DNA from: Fasciola hepatica
Lineage: Eukaryota > Platyhelminthes > Trematoda > Plagiorchiida > Fasciolidae
NCBI GenBank assembly: GCA_948099385.1
Contig: CANUEZ040000207.1
Coordinates: 1,550,001 to 1,614,000, forward strand
Reading direction: 5' to 3'
DNA length: 64,000 nt
Position numbers and translations under genes: made by a program. Of the stretch, positions 33,915 to 42,723 are shown piece after piece. The notes beneath the pieces were generated by a model. It worked only from the letters and a program-made list of their open reading frames with translations. It ran no database searches and had not been told where the DNA came from. How positions within the stretch are numbered: position 1 is the first letter of the stretch; the number at the start of each line of letters is the position of its first letter.

Positions 33915-36442
33915 GTGTGTGGTGATGCTGAATCGACCACTGTTAGTGGGTTTTCAGAGGTCGTTTCTCGTTTCGGATGCTCCGTCTTTGGCCAAGGCAA
34001 CTGAAGTGCCTGAACCAGTCGCTTTTGCGCGCACAGATCCGGGCTTAGTAGACGTATGGCGATCGCTTCAGCCGTGGCCAGGGTCCGCAGTCGGGCTGCC
34101 TTTGATCGGTTGGGGGGAACACGATACACAATACTGAATGAGTCATTCGGGTCAATCCTGTGACCACTATCGATTAGATGACTAAGAATAGAACTGTTGA
34201 TTGTGCCCGTCTTCCCGTGACTCAGCCACCTCGGGTGATGCTCCTTGATGCGTTGAGACAGGCGCCTGGCCGTGCGACCTATGTAAGATGCGCCACATGC
34301 GCACTTGAACGAATAGATAATCATGGATGAGGTCAGCTCAGGTAACCGGTCTTTCACTCGCATTCGGATCATCGGCGAAGTGGAAAACACACAATTCAAT
34401 TTTGCAGCTGGGAATGTTGAGTTCACAATTGCTCCAAGTGATCTTGTTAATCGTTCTGTATGCGTATCTCCTTTGAATGGTACTTTCACGAAAAGTTCCT
34501 TCTTTGGGACGCAAGAAAATCGTTCTGCGGGTGTAGTTGGTTCAGTATTTTTCAAGATAAACTTCTCTGGATACCCGTTCTCCTGCAGTACTTGTTTTAT
34601 GAGTTTTAGTTCCTCTTCCAGAGTATCCTGTGAGCATATGCTACGGGCCCTGAAGGCTAGACATCGGACTAGGTTCCTCTTATAGCGTAATGGCACAAAG
34701 CTATGAAAGTTTGTGTATTGGCCGTTCCATGTTTTCTTTCTGTGGACTCGTCGTTCGATGGTTCCATTTTCCCGTCTGGTGATCAACACATCGAGGAAAG
34801 GTAGTTTGTTTTCGGCTTCTTTTTCCATTGTGAAATCAAGAGAGCTATGAGCACGCTTGAAGTCTTCTAGAATAGCTGAAACATTACGATCGTCGTCCAC
34901 TATACAGAAAATATCATCCATGTATCGAATGTAATAATCCAAAGTTTCTATTGTCTTCTCAAGTTTCCCGCTTTCTAATTTCGCCATAAATATGTCCGCT
35001 AGCACAGGACCCAGTGGGGAACCCATGGCGATACCGTCTCGCTGGCGGTAGAAGCAGTCATTAAACAGAATATGAACATTGAGAGTGCAACGTAGTAGCA
35101 GTTCCTTCAATCCTTCTACTGGAATGCCTATTTGTGTGTTGGATGTTCTAATGTATTCACATAGAAAGCCCACGGTTTCTAGTAATGGCACATTTGTAAA
35201 TAACGACACCACATCAAGCGACATCATGGTTTTCTTGTGTAAGTTTACATTCTGTATGATGGACACAAACTGAAAACTATCTCGCAGACTATGTTTAGCG
35301 AGTCTTATGCGAATGGGTTCCAAGAGTTCTACCAGCCATTGTGCTATTGCTTGGTACGGAGAATTCGTCATCGACACAATCGGTCGGATTGGAATACCAT
35401 CTTTGTGGGTTTTCGGAAGTCCATAGAGGCGTGGAATGGTCGATCCATTTGGTTTTAGTTTTTCGTATGTAGCATTGTTTATACAGCCCTGATCTCTCAG
35501 TCGTCTTAGGCATCCGGCTAGTTCTTTCTCTATCTTTTCGGTTTCGTCTTTTCCTTTATGACAGACAGAAAACTTTGTCTGGTCTTCCACCAATCTGGAA
35601 AGTTTTTCAATGTATTCTCGTTTATCCATGAGGACAACACCGGAACCTTTATCTGGTCTCAATAATACTACGTCCTTGTTCTTACGCAGCTCCTTCAGCG
35701 CGTCCAGGTGTTGTCTGGTGATCAGTCCACGACTTTGTATCTGAATTTTACGATAGCTGTAGCAGCTCGCCACAAGCACACTTTTGAATCGTTCTAAATC
35801 GATATCCGTTCTGGGTGTCAGGTCCTTAGTTTGACTCAATAAATTTTCAAATTGTACCTCCAAATCAAGTCTATCGTTTTTTCTAACAGGACAGCAGAAC
35901 TTCCATCCCAAAGAAAGAGCCTCCATCAAGATTGGATTTAGAGTGATACTGGAGTAATTGCGTACCAGCCTATCAGGATTGCTCGGAAAGGCGACTGGTG
36001 GCTTTAGGGGATTAATACCACTAATCAAGCGATCACGAGTAATTTGAACGCGGAGTGCACAGATTCGACTTACGAATTCATTAAATTCGGAAATTTCCTC
36101 CTCCGGCAGATTGTCCACATAATGTTGTCGTTGTGAAACATTCCGTTCGAATTCCGTTATTTTGGATTTCACTGAGTCACAAACACTTAAAGCATGCCGT
36201 CGAAGGGTTTTACTATTAGGGTAAATCCGGTTTCGGCGCAGTTGTTTCCAAAATCGTTTGGGGTATTCATTGATTCTAACACAATTTTTAAGGAATTTCA
36301 CATGTGTCGTAGCCTCCGCAAGTCGTGTGGAAAACTTCAGGAACGCATTCAATTCCTTTACCACAGAGGGTGACTTGGTAGATCTGAATTGTTTGAACAG
36401 TCCCATGGTCACATTAAAAAGACAACATTGGAGAGCGAACAA
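33908..36442 (-). CDS. PLE polyprotein: reverse transcriptase + GIY-YIG endonuclease (unit 1)
   Basis: Intact 844-codon ORF. A helical N-terminal region (about 1-250) is followed by the RT: 'LLRPDKGSGVVLMDKREY' (261-278), 'PRLYGLPKTHK' (337-347), motif A 'SLDVVSLFTNVP' (408-419), motif B 'GIAMGSPLGPVLADIF' (470-485), motif C 'YIRYMDDIF' (504-512, catalytic YMDD) and 'LPFLDVLITRR' (547-557). The C-terminal GIY-YIG endonuclease follows: 'IYSFKCACGASYIGRTARRL' (709-728), 'KEHHPRWL' (733-740) and 'AEAIAIRLLSPDLCAQKRL' (791-809). All expected catalytic residues are visible and the length is normal for PLEs. The first 12 residues come from the unit junction, and Met13 ('MGLFKQF') is a likelier start. 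The product would nick target DNA and reverse-transcribe PLE RNA. Confidence 0.93.
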   Translation of the reverse strand: MFALQCCLFNVTMGLFKQFRSTKSPSVVKELNAFLKFSTRLAEATTHVKFLKNCVRINEYPKRFWKQLRRNRIYPNSKTLRRHALSVCDSVKSKITEFERNVSQRQHYVDNLPEEEISEFNEFVSRICALRVQITRDRLISGINPLKPPVAFPSNPDRLVRNYSSITLNPILMEALSLGWKFCCPVRKNDRLDLEVQFENLLSQTKDLTPRTDIDLERFKSVLVASCYSYRKIQIQSRGLITRQHLDALKELRKNKDVVLLRPDKGSGVVLMDKREYIEKLSRLVEDQTKFSVCHKGKDETEKIEKELAGCLRRLRDQGCINNATYEKLKPNGSTIPRLYGLPKTHKDGIPIRPIVSMTNSPYQAIAQWLVELLEPIRIRLAKHSLRDSFQFVSIIQNVNLHKKTMMSLDVVSLFTNVPLLETVGFLCEYIRTSNTQIGIPVEGLKELLLRCTLNVHILFNDCFYRQRDGIAMGSPLGPVLADIFMAKLESGKLEKTIETLDYYIRYMDDIFCIVDDDRNVSAILEDFKRAHSSLDFTMEKEAENKLPFLDVLITRRENGTIERRVHRKKTWNGQYTNFHSFVPLRYKRNLVRCLAFRARSICSQDTLEEELKLIKQVLQENGYPEKFILKNTEPTTPAERFSCVPKKELFVKVPFKGDTHTERLTRSLGAIVNSTFPAAKLNCVFSTSPMIRMRVKDRLPELTSSMIIYSFKCACGASYIGRTARRLSQRIKEHHPRWLSHGKTGTINSSILSHLIDSGHRIDPNDSFSIVYRVPPNRSKAARLRTLATAEAIAIRLLSPDLCAQKRLVQALQLPWPKTEHPKRETTSENPLTVVDSASPHTN

Positions 36443-36582
36443 TTGTTTTCAATGATTCCTAATCTTGCTCTTACACATCATATAGGTGACAGTTATGCAT
36501 TTGATTGGCCGTTGGCTGGGTTGAAGGACATTTTTACAGTAGTGTGGGGGGGAGGGGGAGATGGTGTGGTGTTTGTCAGTTA
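36421..36582 (-). repeat. PLE pseudo-LTR segment between units
   Basis: Second copy of the 160-bp segment. It bridges the 3' end of unit 2 and the 5' start of unit 1 ORF, so unit 1's ATG region lies at its edge. Apparently identical to the copy at 33,753-33,914. Confidence 0.8.
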
Positions 36583-39110
36583 GTGTGTGGTGATGCTGAA
36601 TCGACCACTGTTAGTGGGTTTTCAGAGGTCGTTTCTCGTTTCGGATGCTCCGTCTTTGGCCAAGGCAACTGAAGTGCCTGAACCAGTCGCTTTTGCGCGC
36701 ACAGATCCGGGCTTAGTAGACGTATGGCGATCGCTTCAGCCGTGGCCAGGGTCCGCAGTCGGGCTGCCTTTGATCGGTTGGGGGGAACACGATACACAAT
36801 ACTGAATGAGTCATTCGGGTCAATCCTGTGACCACTATCGATTAGATGACTAAGAATAGAACTGTTGATTGTGCCCGTCTTCCCGTGACTCAGCCACCTC
36901 GGGTGATGCTCCTTGATGCGTTGAGACAGGCGCCTGGCCGTGCGACCTATGTAAGATGCGCCACATGCGCACTTGAACGAATAGATAATCATGGATGAGG
37001 TCAGCTCAGGTAACCGGTCTTTCACTCGCATTCGGATCATCGGCGAAGTGGAAAACACACAATTCAATTTTGCAGCTGGGAATGTTGAGTTCACAATTGC
37101 TCCAAGTGATCTTGTTAATCGTTCTGTATGCGTATCTCCTTTGAATGGTACTTTCACGAAAAGTTCCTTCTTTGGGACGCAAGAAAATCGTTCTGCGGGT
37201 GTAGTTGGTTCAGTATTTTTCAAGATAAACTTCTCTGGATACCCGTTCTCCTGCAGTACTTGTTTTATGAGTTTTAGTTCCTCTTCCAGAGTATCCTGTG
37301 AGCATATGCTACGGGCCCTGAAGGCTAGACATCGGACTAGGTTCCTCTTATAGCGTAATGGCACAAAGCTATGAAAGTTTGTGTATTGGCCGTTCCATGT
37401 TTTCTTTCTGTGGACTCGTCGTTCGATGGTTCCATTTTCCCGTCTGGTGATCAACACATCGAGGAAAGGTAGTTTGTTTTCGGCTTCTTTTTCCATTGTG
37501 AAATCAAGAGAGCTATGAGCACGCTTGAAGTCTTCTAGAATAGCTGAAACATTACGATCGTCGTCCACTATACAGAAAATATCATCCATGTATCGAATGT
37601 AATAATCCAAAGTTTCTATTGTCTTCTCAAGTTTCCCGCTTTCTAATTTCGCCATAAATATGTCCGCTAGCACAGGACCCAGTGGGGAACCCATGGCGAT
37701 ACCGTCTCGCTGGCGGTAGAAGCAGTCATTAAACAGAATATGAACATTGAGAGTGCAACGTAGTAGCAGTTCCTTCAATCCTTCTACTGGAATGCCTATT
37801 TGTGTGTTGGATGTTCTAATGTATTCACATAGAAAGCCCACGGTTTCTAGTAATGGCACATTTGTAAATAACGACACCACATCAAGCGACATCATGGTTT
37901 TCTTGTGTAAGTTTACATTCTGTATGATGGACACAAACTGAAAACTATCTCGCAGACTATGTTTAGCGAGTCTTATGCGAATGGGTTCCAAGAGTTCTAC
38001 CAGCCATTGTGCTATTGCTTGGTACGGAGAATTCGTCATCGACACAATCGGTCGGATTGGAATACCATCTTTGTGGGTTTTCGGAAGTCCATAGAGGCGT
38101 GGAATGGTCGATCCATTTGGTTTTAGTTTTTCGTATGTAGCATTGTTTATACAGCCCTGATCTCTCAGTCGTCTTAGGCATCCGGCTAGTTCTTTCTCTA
38201 TCTTTTCGGTTTCGTCTTTTCCTTTATGACAGACAGAAAACTTTGTCTGGTCTTCCACCAATCTGGAAAGTTTTTCAATGTATTCTCGTTTATCCATGAG
38301 GACAACACCGGAACCTTTATCTGGTCTCAATAATACTACGTCCTTGTTCTTACGCAGCTCCTTCAGCGCGTCCAGGTGTTGTCTGGTGATCAGTCCACGA
38401 CTTTGTATCTGAATTTTACGATAGCTGTAGCAGCTCGCCACAAGCACACTTTTGAATCGTTCTAAATCGATATCCGTTCTGGGTGTCAGGTCCTTAGTTT
38501 GACTCAATAAATTTTCAAATTGTACCTCCAAATCAAGTCTATCGTTTTTTCTAACAGGACAGCAGAACTTCCATCCCAAAGAAAGAGCCTCCATCAAGAT
38601 TGGATTTAGAGTGATACTGGAGTAATTGCGTACCAGCCTATCAGGATTGCTCGGAAAGGCGACTGGTGGCTTTAGGGGATTAATACCACTAATCAAGCGA
38701 TCACGAGTAATTTGAACGCGGAGTGCACAGATTCGACTTACGAATTCATTAAATTCGGAAATTTCCTCCTCCGGCAGATTGTCCACATAATGTTGTCGTT
38801 GTGAAACATTCCGTTCGAATTCCGTTATTTTGGATTTCACTGAGTCACAAACACTTAAAGCATGCCGTCGAAGGGTTTTACTATTAGGGTAAATCCGGTT
38901 TCGGCGCAGTTGTTTCCAAAATCGTTTGGGGTATTCATTGATTCTAACACAATTTTTAAGGAATTTCACATGTGTCGTAGCCTCCGCAAGTCGTGTGGAA
39001 AACTTCAGGAACGCATTCAATTCCTTTACCACAGAGGGTGACTTGGTAGATCTGAATTGTTTGAACAGTCCCATGGTCACATTAAAAAGACAACATTGGA
39101 GAGCGAACAA
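36576..39110 (-). CDS. PLE polyprotein: reverse transcriptase + GIY-YIG endonuclease (unit 2)
   Basis: The predicted protein is identical to that of unit 1, residue for residue over 844 codons, with the same YMDD RT core and GIY-YIG endonuclease. This is the upstream (5') full unit in the sense direction. Its start lies 4-25 bp inside the partial pseudo-LTR copy at 39,089-39,247, which could supply promoter sequence. A single RNA from this pLTR could read through both units. Identity between units implies very recent duplication or template-copied concatemer, or an assembly error. Confidence 0.93.
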   Translation of the reverse strand: MFALQCCLFNVTMGLFKQFRSTKSPSVVKELNAFLKFSTRLAEATTHVKFLKNCVRINEYPKRFWKQLRRNRIYPNSKTLRRHALSVCDSVKSKITEFERNVSQRQHYVDNLPEEEISEFNEFVSRICALRVQITRDRLISGINPLKPPVAFPSNPDRLVRNYSSITLNPILMEALSLGWKFCCPVRKNDRLDLEVQFENLLSQTKDLTPRTDIDLERFKSVLVASCYSYRKIQIQSRGLITRQHLDALKELRKNKDVVLLRPDKGSGVVLMDKREYIEKLSRLVEDQTKFSVCHKGKDETEKIEKELAGCLRRLRDQGCINNATYEKLKPNGSTIPRLYGLPKTHKDGIPIRPIVSMTNSPYQAIAQWLVELLEPIRIRLAKHSLRDSFQFVSIIQNVNLHKKTMMSLDVVSLFTNVPLLETVGFLCEYIRTSNTQIGIPVEGLKELLLRCTLNVHILFNDCFYRQRDGIAMGSPLGPVLADIFMAKLESGKLEKTIETLDYYIRYMDDIFCIVDDDRNVSAILEDFKRAHSSLDFTMEKEAENKLPFLDVLITRRENGTIERRVHRKKTWNGQYTNFHSFVPLRYKRNLVRCLAFRARSICSQDTLEEELKLIKQVLQENGYPEKFILKNTEPTTPAERFSCVPKKELFVKVPFKGDTHTERLTRSLGAIVNSTFPAAKLNCVFSTSPMIRMRVKDRLPELTSSMIIYSFKCACGASYIGRTARRLSQRIKEHHPRWLSHGKTGTINSSILSHLIDSGHRIDPNDSFSIVYRVPPNRSKAARLRTLATAEAIAIRLLSPDLCAQKRLVQALQLPWPKTEHPKRETTSENPLTVVDSASPHTN

Positions 39111-39247
39111 TTGTTTTCAATGATTCCTAATCTTGCTCTTACACATCATATAGGTGACAGTTATGCATTTGATTGGCCGTTGGCTGGGTTGAAAAACATT
39201 TTTACAGTAGTGTGGGGGGGAGGGGGAGATGGTGTGGTGTTTGTCAG
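39089..39247 (-). repeat. PLE pseudo-LTR, 5' partial copy
   Basis: Partial unit upstream (in sense) of the first full unit. Similarity starts at the TGA stop codon of the missing ORF copy and runs to the unit end. Differs from the other two at GGTTGAAAAACATT versus GGTTGAAGGACATT. Confidence 0.8.
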
Positions 39248-39257
39248 TTATATATTC
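39248..39257. repeat. Right copy of putative target-site duplication
   Basis: TTATATATTC, matching 33,737-33,746. The first three or four bases could also belong to the element end (GTCAGTTA), so the certain duplication may be six to seven bases. Confidence 0.5.
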
Positions 39258-39779
39258 GTCTGGATATTCTTTTCGCGTTGCCTTCGTTCAAGGAAGATTT
39301 TTTGTCACTCACCTATACTTCTGCAAGTCTTAATGTTGATTCCCAGGTGTTTGGAGATCTTTAAATCCCCTTCGCTCCGGGCGCACTCAACGATCAGCAC
39401 CCTATTCTCGTCGCTGGTTTTATTACAAATTCTTTTCTGACCGTTCAAGTCTACAGTAATAATCGAATCGATGTTCACTATCGTGCAAGGTGGACTTCTG
39501 ATTTCAAAACGAGAAACTGCGTCTGCGGGATCACCAAAGCTGAGTGGGCACATGTTTCGAAACGATAGTTTATATAGAGTTGTATCAACCTGAGCTAAAT
39601 CTAGCTGCCGGATTATCAATATCCTACGACAGGCATTCATACATATTTGCTGAGGCGTCAATGAATTTCAAAAATATTTACTTGTATTCCGAATGTACAC
39701 TGTTTCCCCGGAGAAACTTTGTGCCTTCGAACCATCTCAGTTTATTAGTTATGAACCCGGTTTGAATAGGAAGAAACAT
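39258..39779. other. Unassigned spacer right of the PLE array
   Basis: Frames at 39,305-39,661 (minus) and 39,544-39,765 (plus) lack motifs. If the duplication is real, this is the original target flank. Confidence 0.4.
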
Positions 39780-40400
39780 TTACCGTCACCAACCGTTGTT
39801 TACCCGATCATCCGGGTGAGCAATGATAAGTTCAGAAATGGAATATTGGGTATCAGTTCAAAGAATTTTCTGTCACAGCCTATCTAGATTAGGAAACTTC
39901 GTTGGATGGGGCACGCGGTATGTATGGCGAGCACACGTCTACCATACCGTGTCCTATTCTCCGTTCCTCCCAGAGAGTGGAAGATACCACGTGGAGGCCA
40001 ACAGATGACGTGGCAACGAGGAGTGAGAAAATGTACAGTGAACTTAGGTAAAAAGGGGAGGGCCTCACTTCTTCGCGTTTGGGATCCAAAAGATCCGTCA
40101 ACCAATTGGCTGGAAACACTGAAGGATATGACAGCGAACCATGAACAGTGGCGATTGTGTTGTCACTTTCTGTCGAATCAGAATGATTGAACAATGTATG
40201 TTTGTACAGTTAGACTGTGTATTCCGTGTGTTGGTTGTTAGGCCGTTCTTTCCTTTTCCCACCCGTGTATGTCCACGCCCTGTCCATGTTGTATATTCAT
40301 ACTTTCTAATTCTACGTGCAACATGGTGAGAAATGCAGTGGTCAGTGGGGCTTGCCCAGCTGTTAACCGTTGTACGATGATGAACCCTTGAAACACAAAC
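39780..40400 (+). pseudogene. LINE A 3' end copy, 5'-truncated
   Basis: The plus frame retains 'IRVSNDKFRNGILGISSK' ('.vsN.evR.rvLg' box), then from 39,906 'MGHAVCMASTRLPYRVLFSV', 'PRGGQQMTWQRGVRKCTVNL' and 'SLLRVWDPKDPSTNWLETLK' with 'DMTANHEQWRLCCHFLS', stop at 40,190. This is the C-terminal domain of LINE A. The 3' UTR runs to about 40,375 and ends with GTTAACCGTTGTACGATGATG. Nearly identical to the minus-strand copies at 41,885-42,415 and 50,100-50,540. A single stop interrupts the join of the two frames (PI*IRKLRW). Confidence 0.78.
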
Positions 40401-40540
40401 CACTCGGCTACAATGTGCCTCAAGTAACCTCCCTTGATTGGTCGATTGTGATACGACAAGCTCCCAGCAGACTAAAAAGCTTTCGTATCGCATTATTAGT
40501 GTAAACCTACACATAAAAATACATTACGATTCAGTCTTCT
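40401..40540. other. Short unassigned junction
   Basis: Sequence between the LINE 3' end and the Gypsy integrase tail. Nothing recognised. Confidence 0.4.
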
Positions 40541-41065
40541 GTGATTGTTGCACTGTCTTCCAGACTGGTGGTTTCTACAACTTCTTCTAGTTTTCCGTCT
40601 GCGTGTGCAAGGTTGGTACGACCAGCTGATATGGAAGGTAAAATCCATTACTACAATTCGCCACATTCGTGCGATCTTCCAGAAGGTCCTATTACACAGG
40701 AAGGCGTTTGGCGTTCCATTACAACCTGGGAATTTCGTGTGGCTTCATACGTCAGTACCCACCGGGGGGATGCCTGCTGAACTTTCCGGGTGTTGGAAGG
40801 GGCCCTTTTGTGTTGAAAGGGTTTTGTCAGATGCAACCTGTGTCACTGGAAACGCATCGGTGAATAGTGGTAGTCCATCAATTGTTGTTCACTTCAATAA
40901 GCTTAAGCCCTATGAGTGCTTAGCTAAGGAAATCAACCCAACCAGTAGGGTTTCGCCGCCCGAAGACCAAGACGCAGTCAACTTGGCCACTGACAAGACC
41001 AAGTTCTTGACAACATCTTCTAGGTGTGCAAAGAAATCGGTTTCCAGACCAAAGTCCGCTGCTAT
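40541..41065 (+). pseudogene. pol: Gypsy integrase C-terminal tail (CsRn1-like)
   Basis: The plus frame contains 'FQKVLLHRKAFGVPLQPGNF' then 'VWLHTSVPTGGMPAELSGCW' and 'KGPFCVERVLSDATC', ending 'IVVHFNKLKPYECLAK'. This fits the Gypsy integrase tail 'GdlVWl..pvp..g.p.KL...W.GPf.v..vlsd.ty......vVHfnrLKPy'. The catalytic core and upstream pol are absent. The frame runs on into unrelated LINE sequence at about 41,070, producing a chimeric 192-codon ORF that is an accident of juxtaposition. Confidence 0.72.
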
Positions 41066-41575
41066 CAGCCCAATACTGACCCACGGCTGCGAAAAGTCAC
41101 CACTACGTGTCGAGGATCCTTAGAAGCTGGAAGTGTTTGATTACCGGTGTTTGCAATCAGTCGTCGAAGTGATTTAGCGCTACATGCTTACAAACGCTGT
41201 TTTAACGTCGGAACGTTGTCGATGTTAATTCGACATCGACGGCTGCAGTGGTTTGGGAATACCCTATAATGTCTAAACACAGAGATCTCAGATTAGTGCC
41301 CCACTTGTTCCATGCTCAGGATGGCGCTGCCATCTTGGCAGACAGCTGGAAACGTGGATCAAAACTGTAAAATCGAAGGTTGAGCAATTAAAACTCCAGT
41401 TCGTTCATGCCTTTTGCAACAGGAAACAGAAATGAATCTCTCTTTGTTCAGATTTCTCCACGGATCGTCTCTCCTGAATATGTGTCATTAAAACATTCAT
41501 GACACCGGCTCATCCTCTCGCAGGACCCATCCGCGTAAAAGTAGGGGTATAATGCGAACCGAAAAACGGCTAAAC
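41066..41575 (+). pseudogene. LINE (second family) 3' end copy
   Basis: Starts in frame with the preceding Gypsy tail as 'LTHGCEKSPLRVED', followed after a stop by 'KLEVFDYRCLQSVVEV' (standard 'LlyGCEtWPLr.eD.rkLevFdyrCLrsi' box). Then come 'GRQLETWIKTVKSKVEQLKL' and 'QFVHAFCNRKQK', and a 3' UTR ending with CACCGGCTCATCCTCTCGCAGG. The tail aligns with the LINE tail at 12,060-12,320. It differs from LINE A. Multiple stops. Confidence 0.68.
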
Positions 41576-41884
41576 TTAACACTTCGTTTATTCTCGCTTG
41601 TAACGTCCTGTTATCGAGTTTCTGTTGAAAAGGTTATGTAGCTGCTACGTATTCACCTCCTGGTGCATGAAGCGATTGTCTGACTCGACTTTGAGGAACT
41701 AGCCATGAAAAATCTCCGGAATAAGGTGTGAAGTGACGTCCCTTGGCGTCACTCGGCTTTATATTCCAGGTAGCATCACTAGCGCGTACATAACGAAGTG
41801 CTCCCTGTCGGACAACAGTAGGTTTGTATCGGGATCCGCCAACCGAAGGAGCGGTTCACACACATTCAGGATGGCGGTCTGCCA
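41576..41884. other. Unassigned spacer between tail-to-tail LINEs
   Basis: No motif recognised in about 300 bp between the plus-strand LINE tail and the minus-strand LINE A 3' end. Confidence 0.4.
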
Positions 41885-42100
41885 GATTAGGACGTCCAAT
41901 CATTATCATTATCGTCGTACAGCGTTAACAGAGAGCCAAGCCTTACTGACCACTGCCTTTCTCACCATGTTGCACGTAGAATTAGAAAGTATGAATATAA
42001 AAGATGGACAGGGCGTGAACATACACGGGTGGGAAGAGGAAAGAGCGCGCTAACAACCAACACACGGAATACACAGTCTAACTGTACAAACATACATTGT

Positions 42101-42714
42101 TCAATCATTCTGATTCGACAGAAAGTGACAACACAATCGCCACTGTTCATGGTTCGCTGTCATATCCTTCAGTGTTTCCAGCCAATTGGTTGACGGATCT
42201 TTTGGATCCCAAACGCGAAGAAGTGAGGCCCTCCCCTTTTTACCTAAGTTCACTGTACATTTTCTCACTCCTCGTTGCCACGTCATCTGTTGGCCTCCAC
42301 GTGGTATCTTCCACTCTCTGGGAGGAACGGAGAATAGGACACGGTATGGTAGACGTGTGCTCGCCATACATACCGCGTGCCCCATCCAACGAAGTTTCCT
42401 AATCTAGATAGGCTGTGACAGAAAATGTCATTCGCGCGCAAACTCGAAGTCTCGCATCCATACAACGAAACTGAAAGCACTGCGGCACGGTTCACATGAC
42501 CTTTCGACTTCAGTGAAATATCAGGTAGGCGCCACCGATGCTTCAGTCCGGCGTAAGCAGCTCGGGCCTTGGATACGTGCGTGCTCATCTGTGCAACTGT
42601 GCCCCCATCCGTCGTCACGCTGCTTTCAAGGTAGGTGAAGTGGTCGACAATTGCCAGAACCTCTTCGTCAAGCATGAAGCTCGAAGTCGTTGACGTCCAG
42701 TCTTGCAACATCAC
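42101..42714 (-). pseudogene. LINE A C-terminal domain and stop
   Basis: 42,714-42,420 encodes 'DHFTYLESSVTTDGGTVAQM' then 'DISLKSKGHVNRAAVLSVSL' and 'YGCETSSLRAND'. Here it jumps to 'IFCHSLSRLG', lacking the about 40 residues ('...CLRs...vsN..vR..vLg') that the 39.8-kb copy retains. After a frameshift, 42,385-42,101 gives 'MGHAVCMASTRLPYRVLFSV' through 'WRLCCHFLSNQND', identical to the peptide at 39,906-40,190. Confidence 0.75.
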
Positions 42715-42723
42715 TTTACACTT

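Larger units (their letters stand above)
33747..39247 (-). mobile_element. Penelope-like element, tandem array of two full units plus one partial
   Basis: The sequence repeats with an exact period of 2,668 bp: landmark GACAACATTGG lies at 33,753, 36,421 and 39,089. Units are head-to-tail on the minus strand. The third (5'-most in sense) copy is only about 165 bp, covering from the ORF stop codon to the unit's 3' end, i.e. a pseudo-LTR as described for PLEs. Total length 5,501 bp equals 2 x 2,668 + 165. The two full units look identical. The partial copy differs at GAAAAAC versus GAAGGAC. A 10-bp direct repeat flanks the array. A young insertion, or partly an assembly duplication. Confidence 0.9.

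Noticed and set aside
33919..36455. Plus-strand frames of 60-127 codons across the PLE array
   Set aside because: Antisense shadows of the PLE ORF, duplicated with it at +2,668 bp.
40098..40514. 138-codon minus frame and similar frames at 41.7-42.4 and 50.1-50.4 kb
   Set aside because: Antisense readings of the repeated LINE A 3' end; their recurrence reflects the repeat, not gene conservation.
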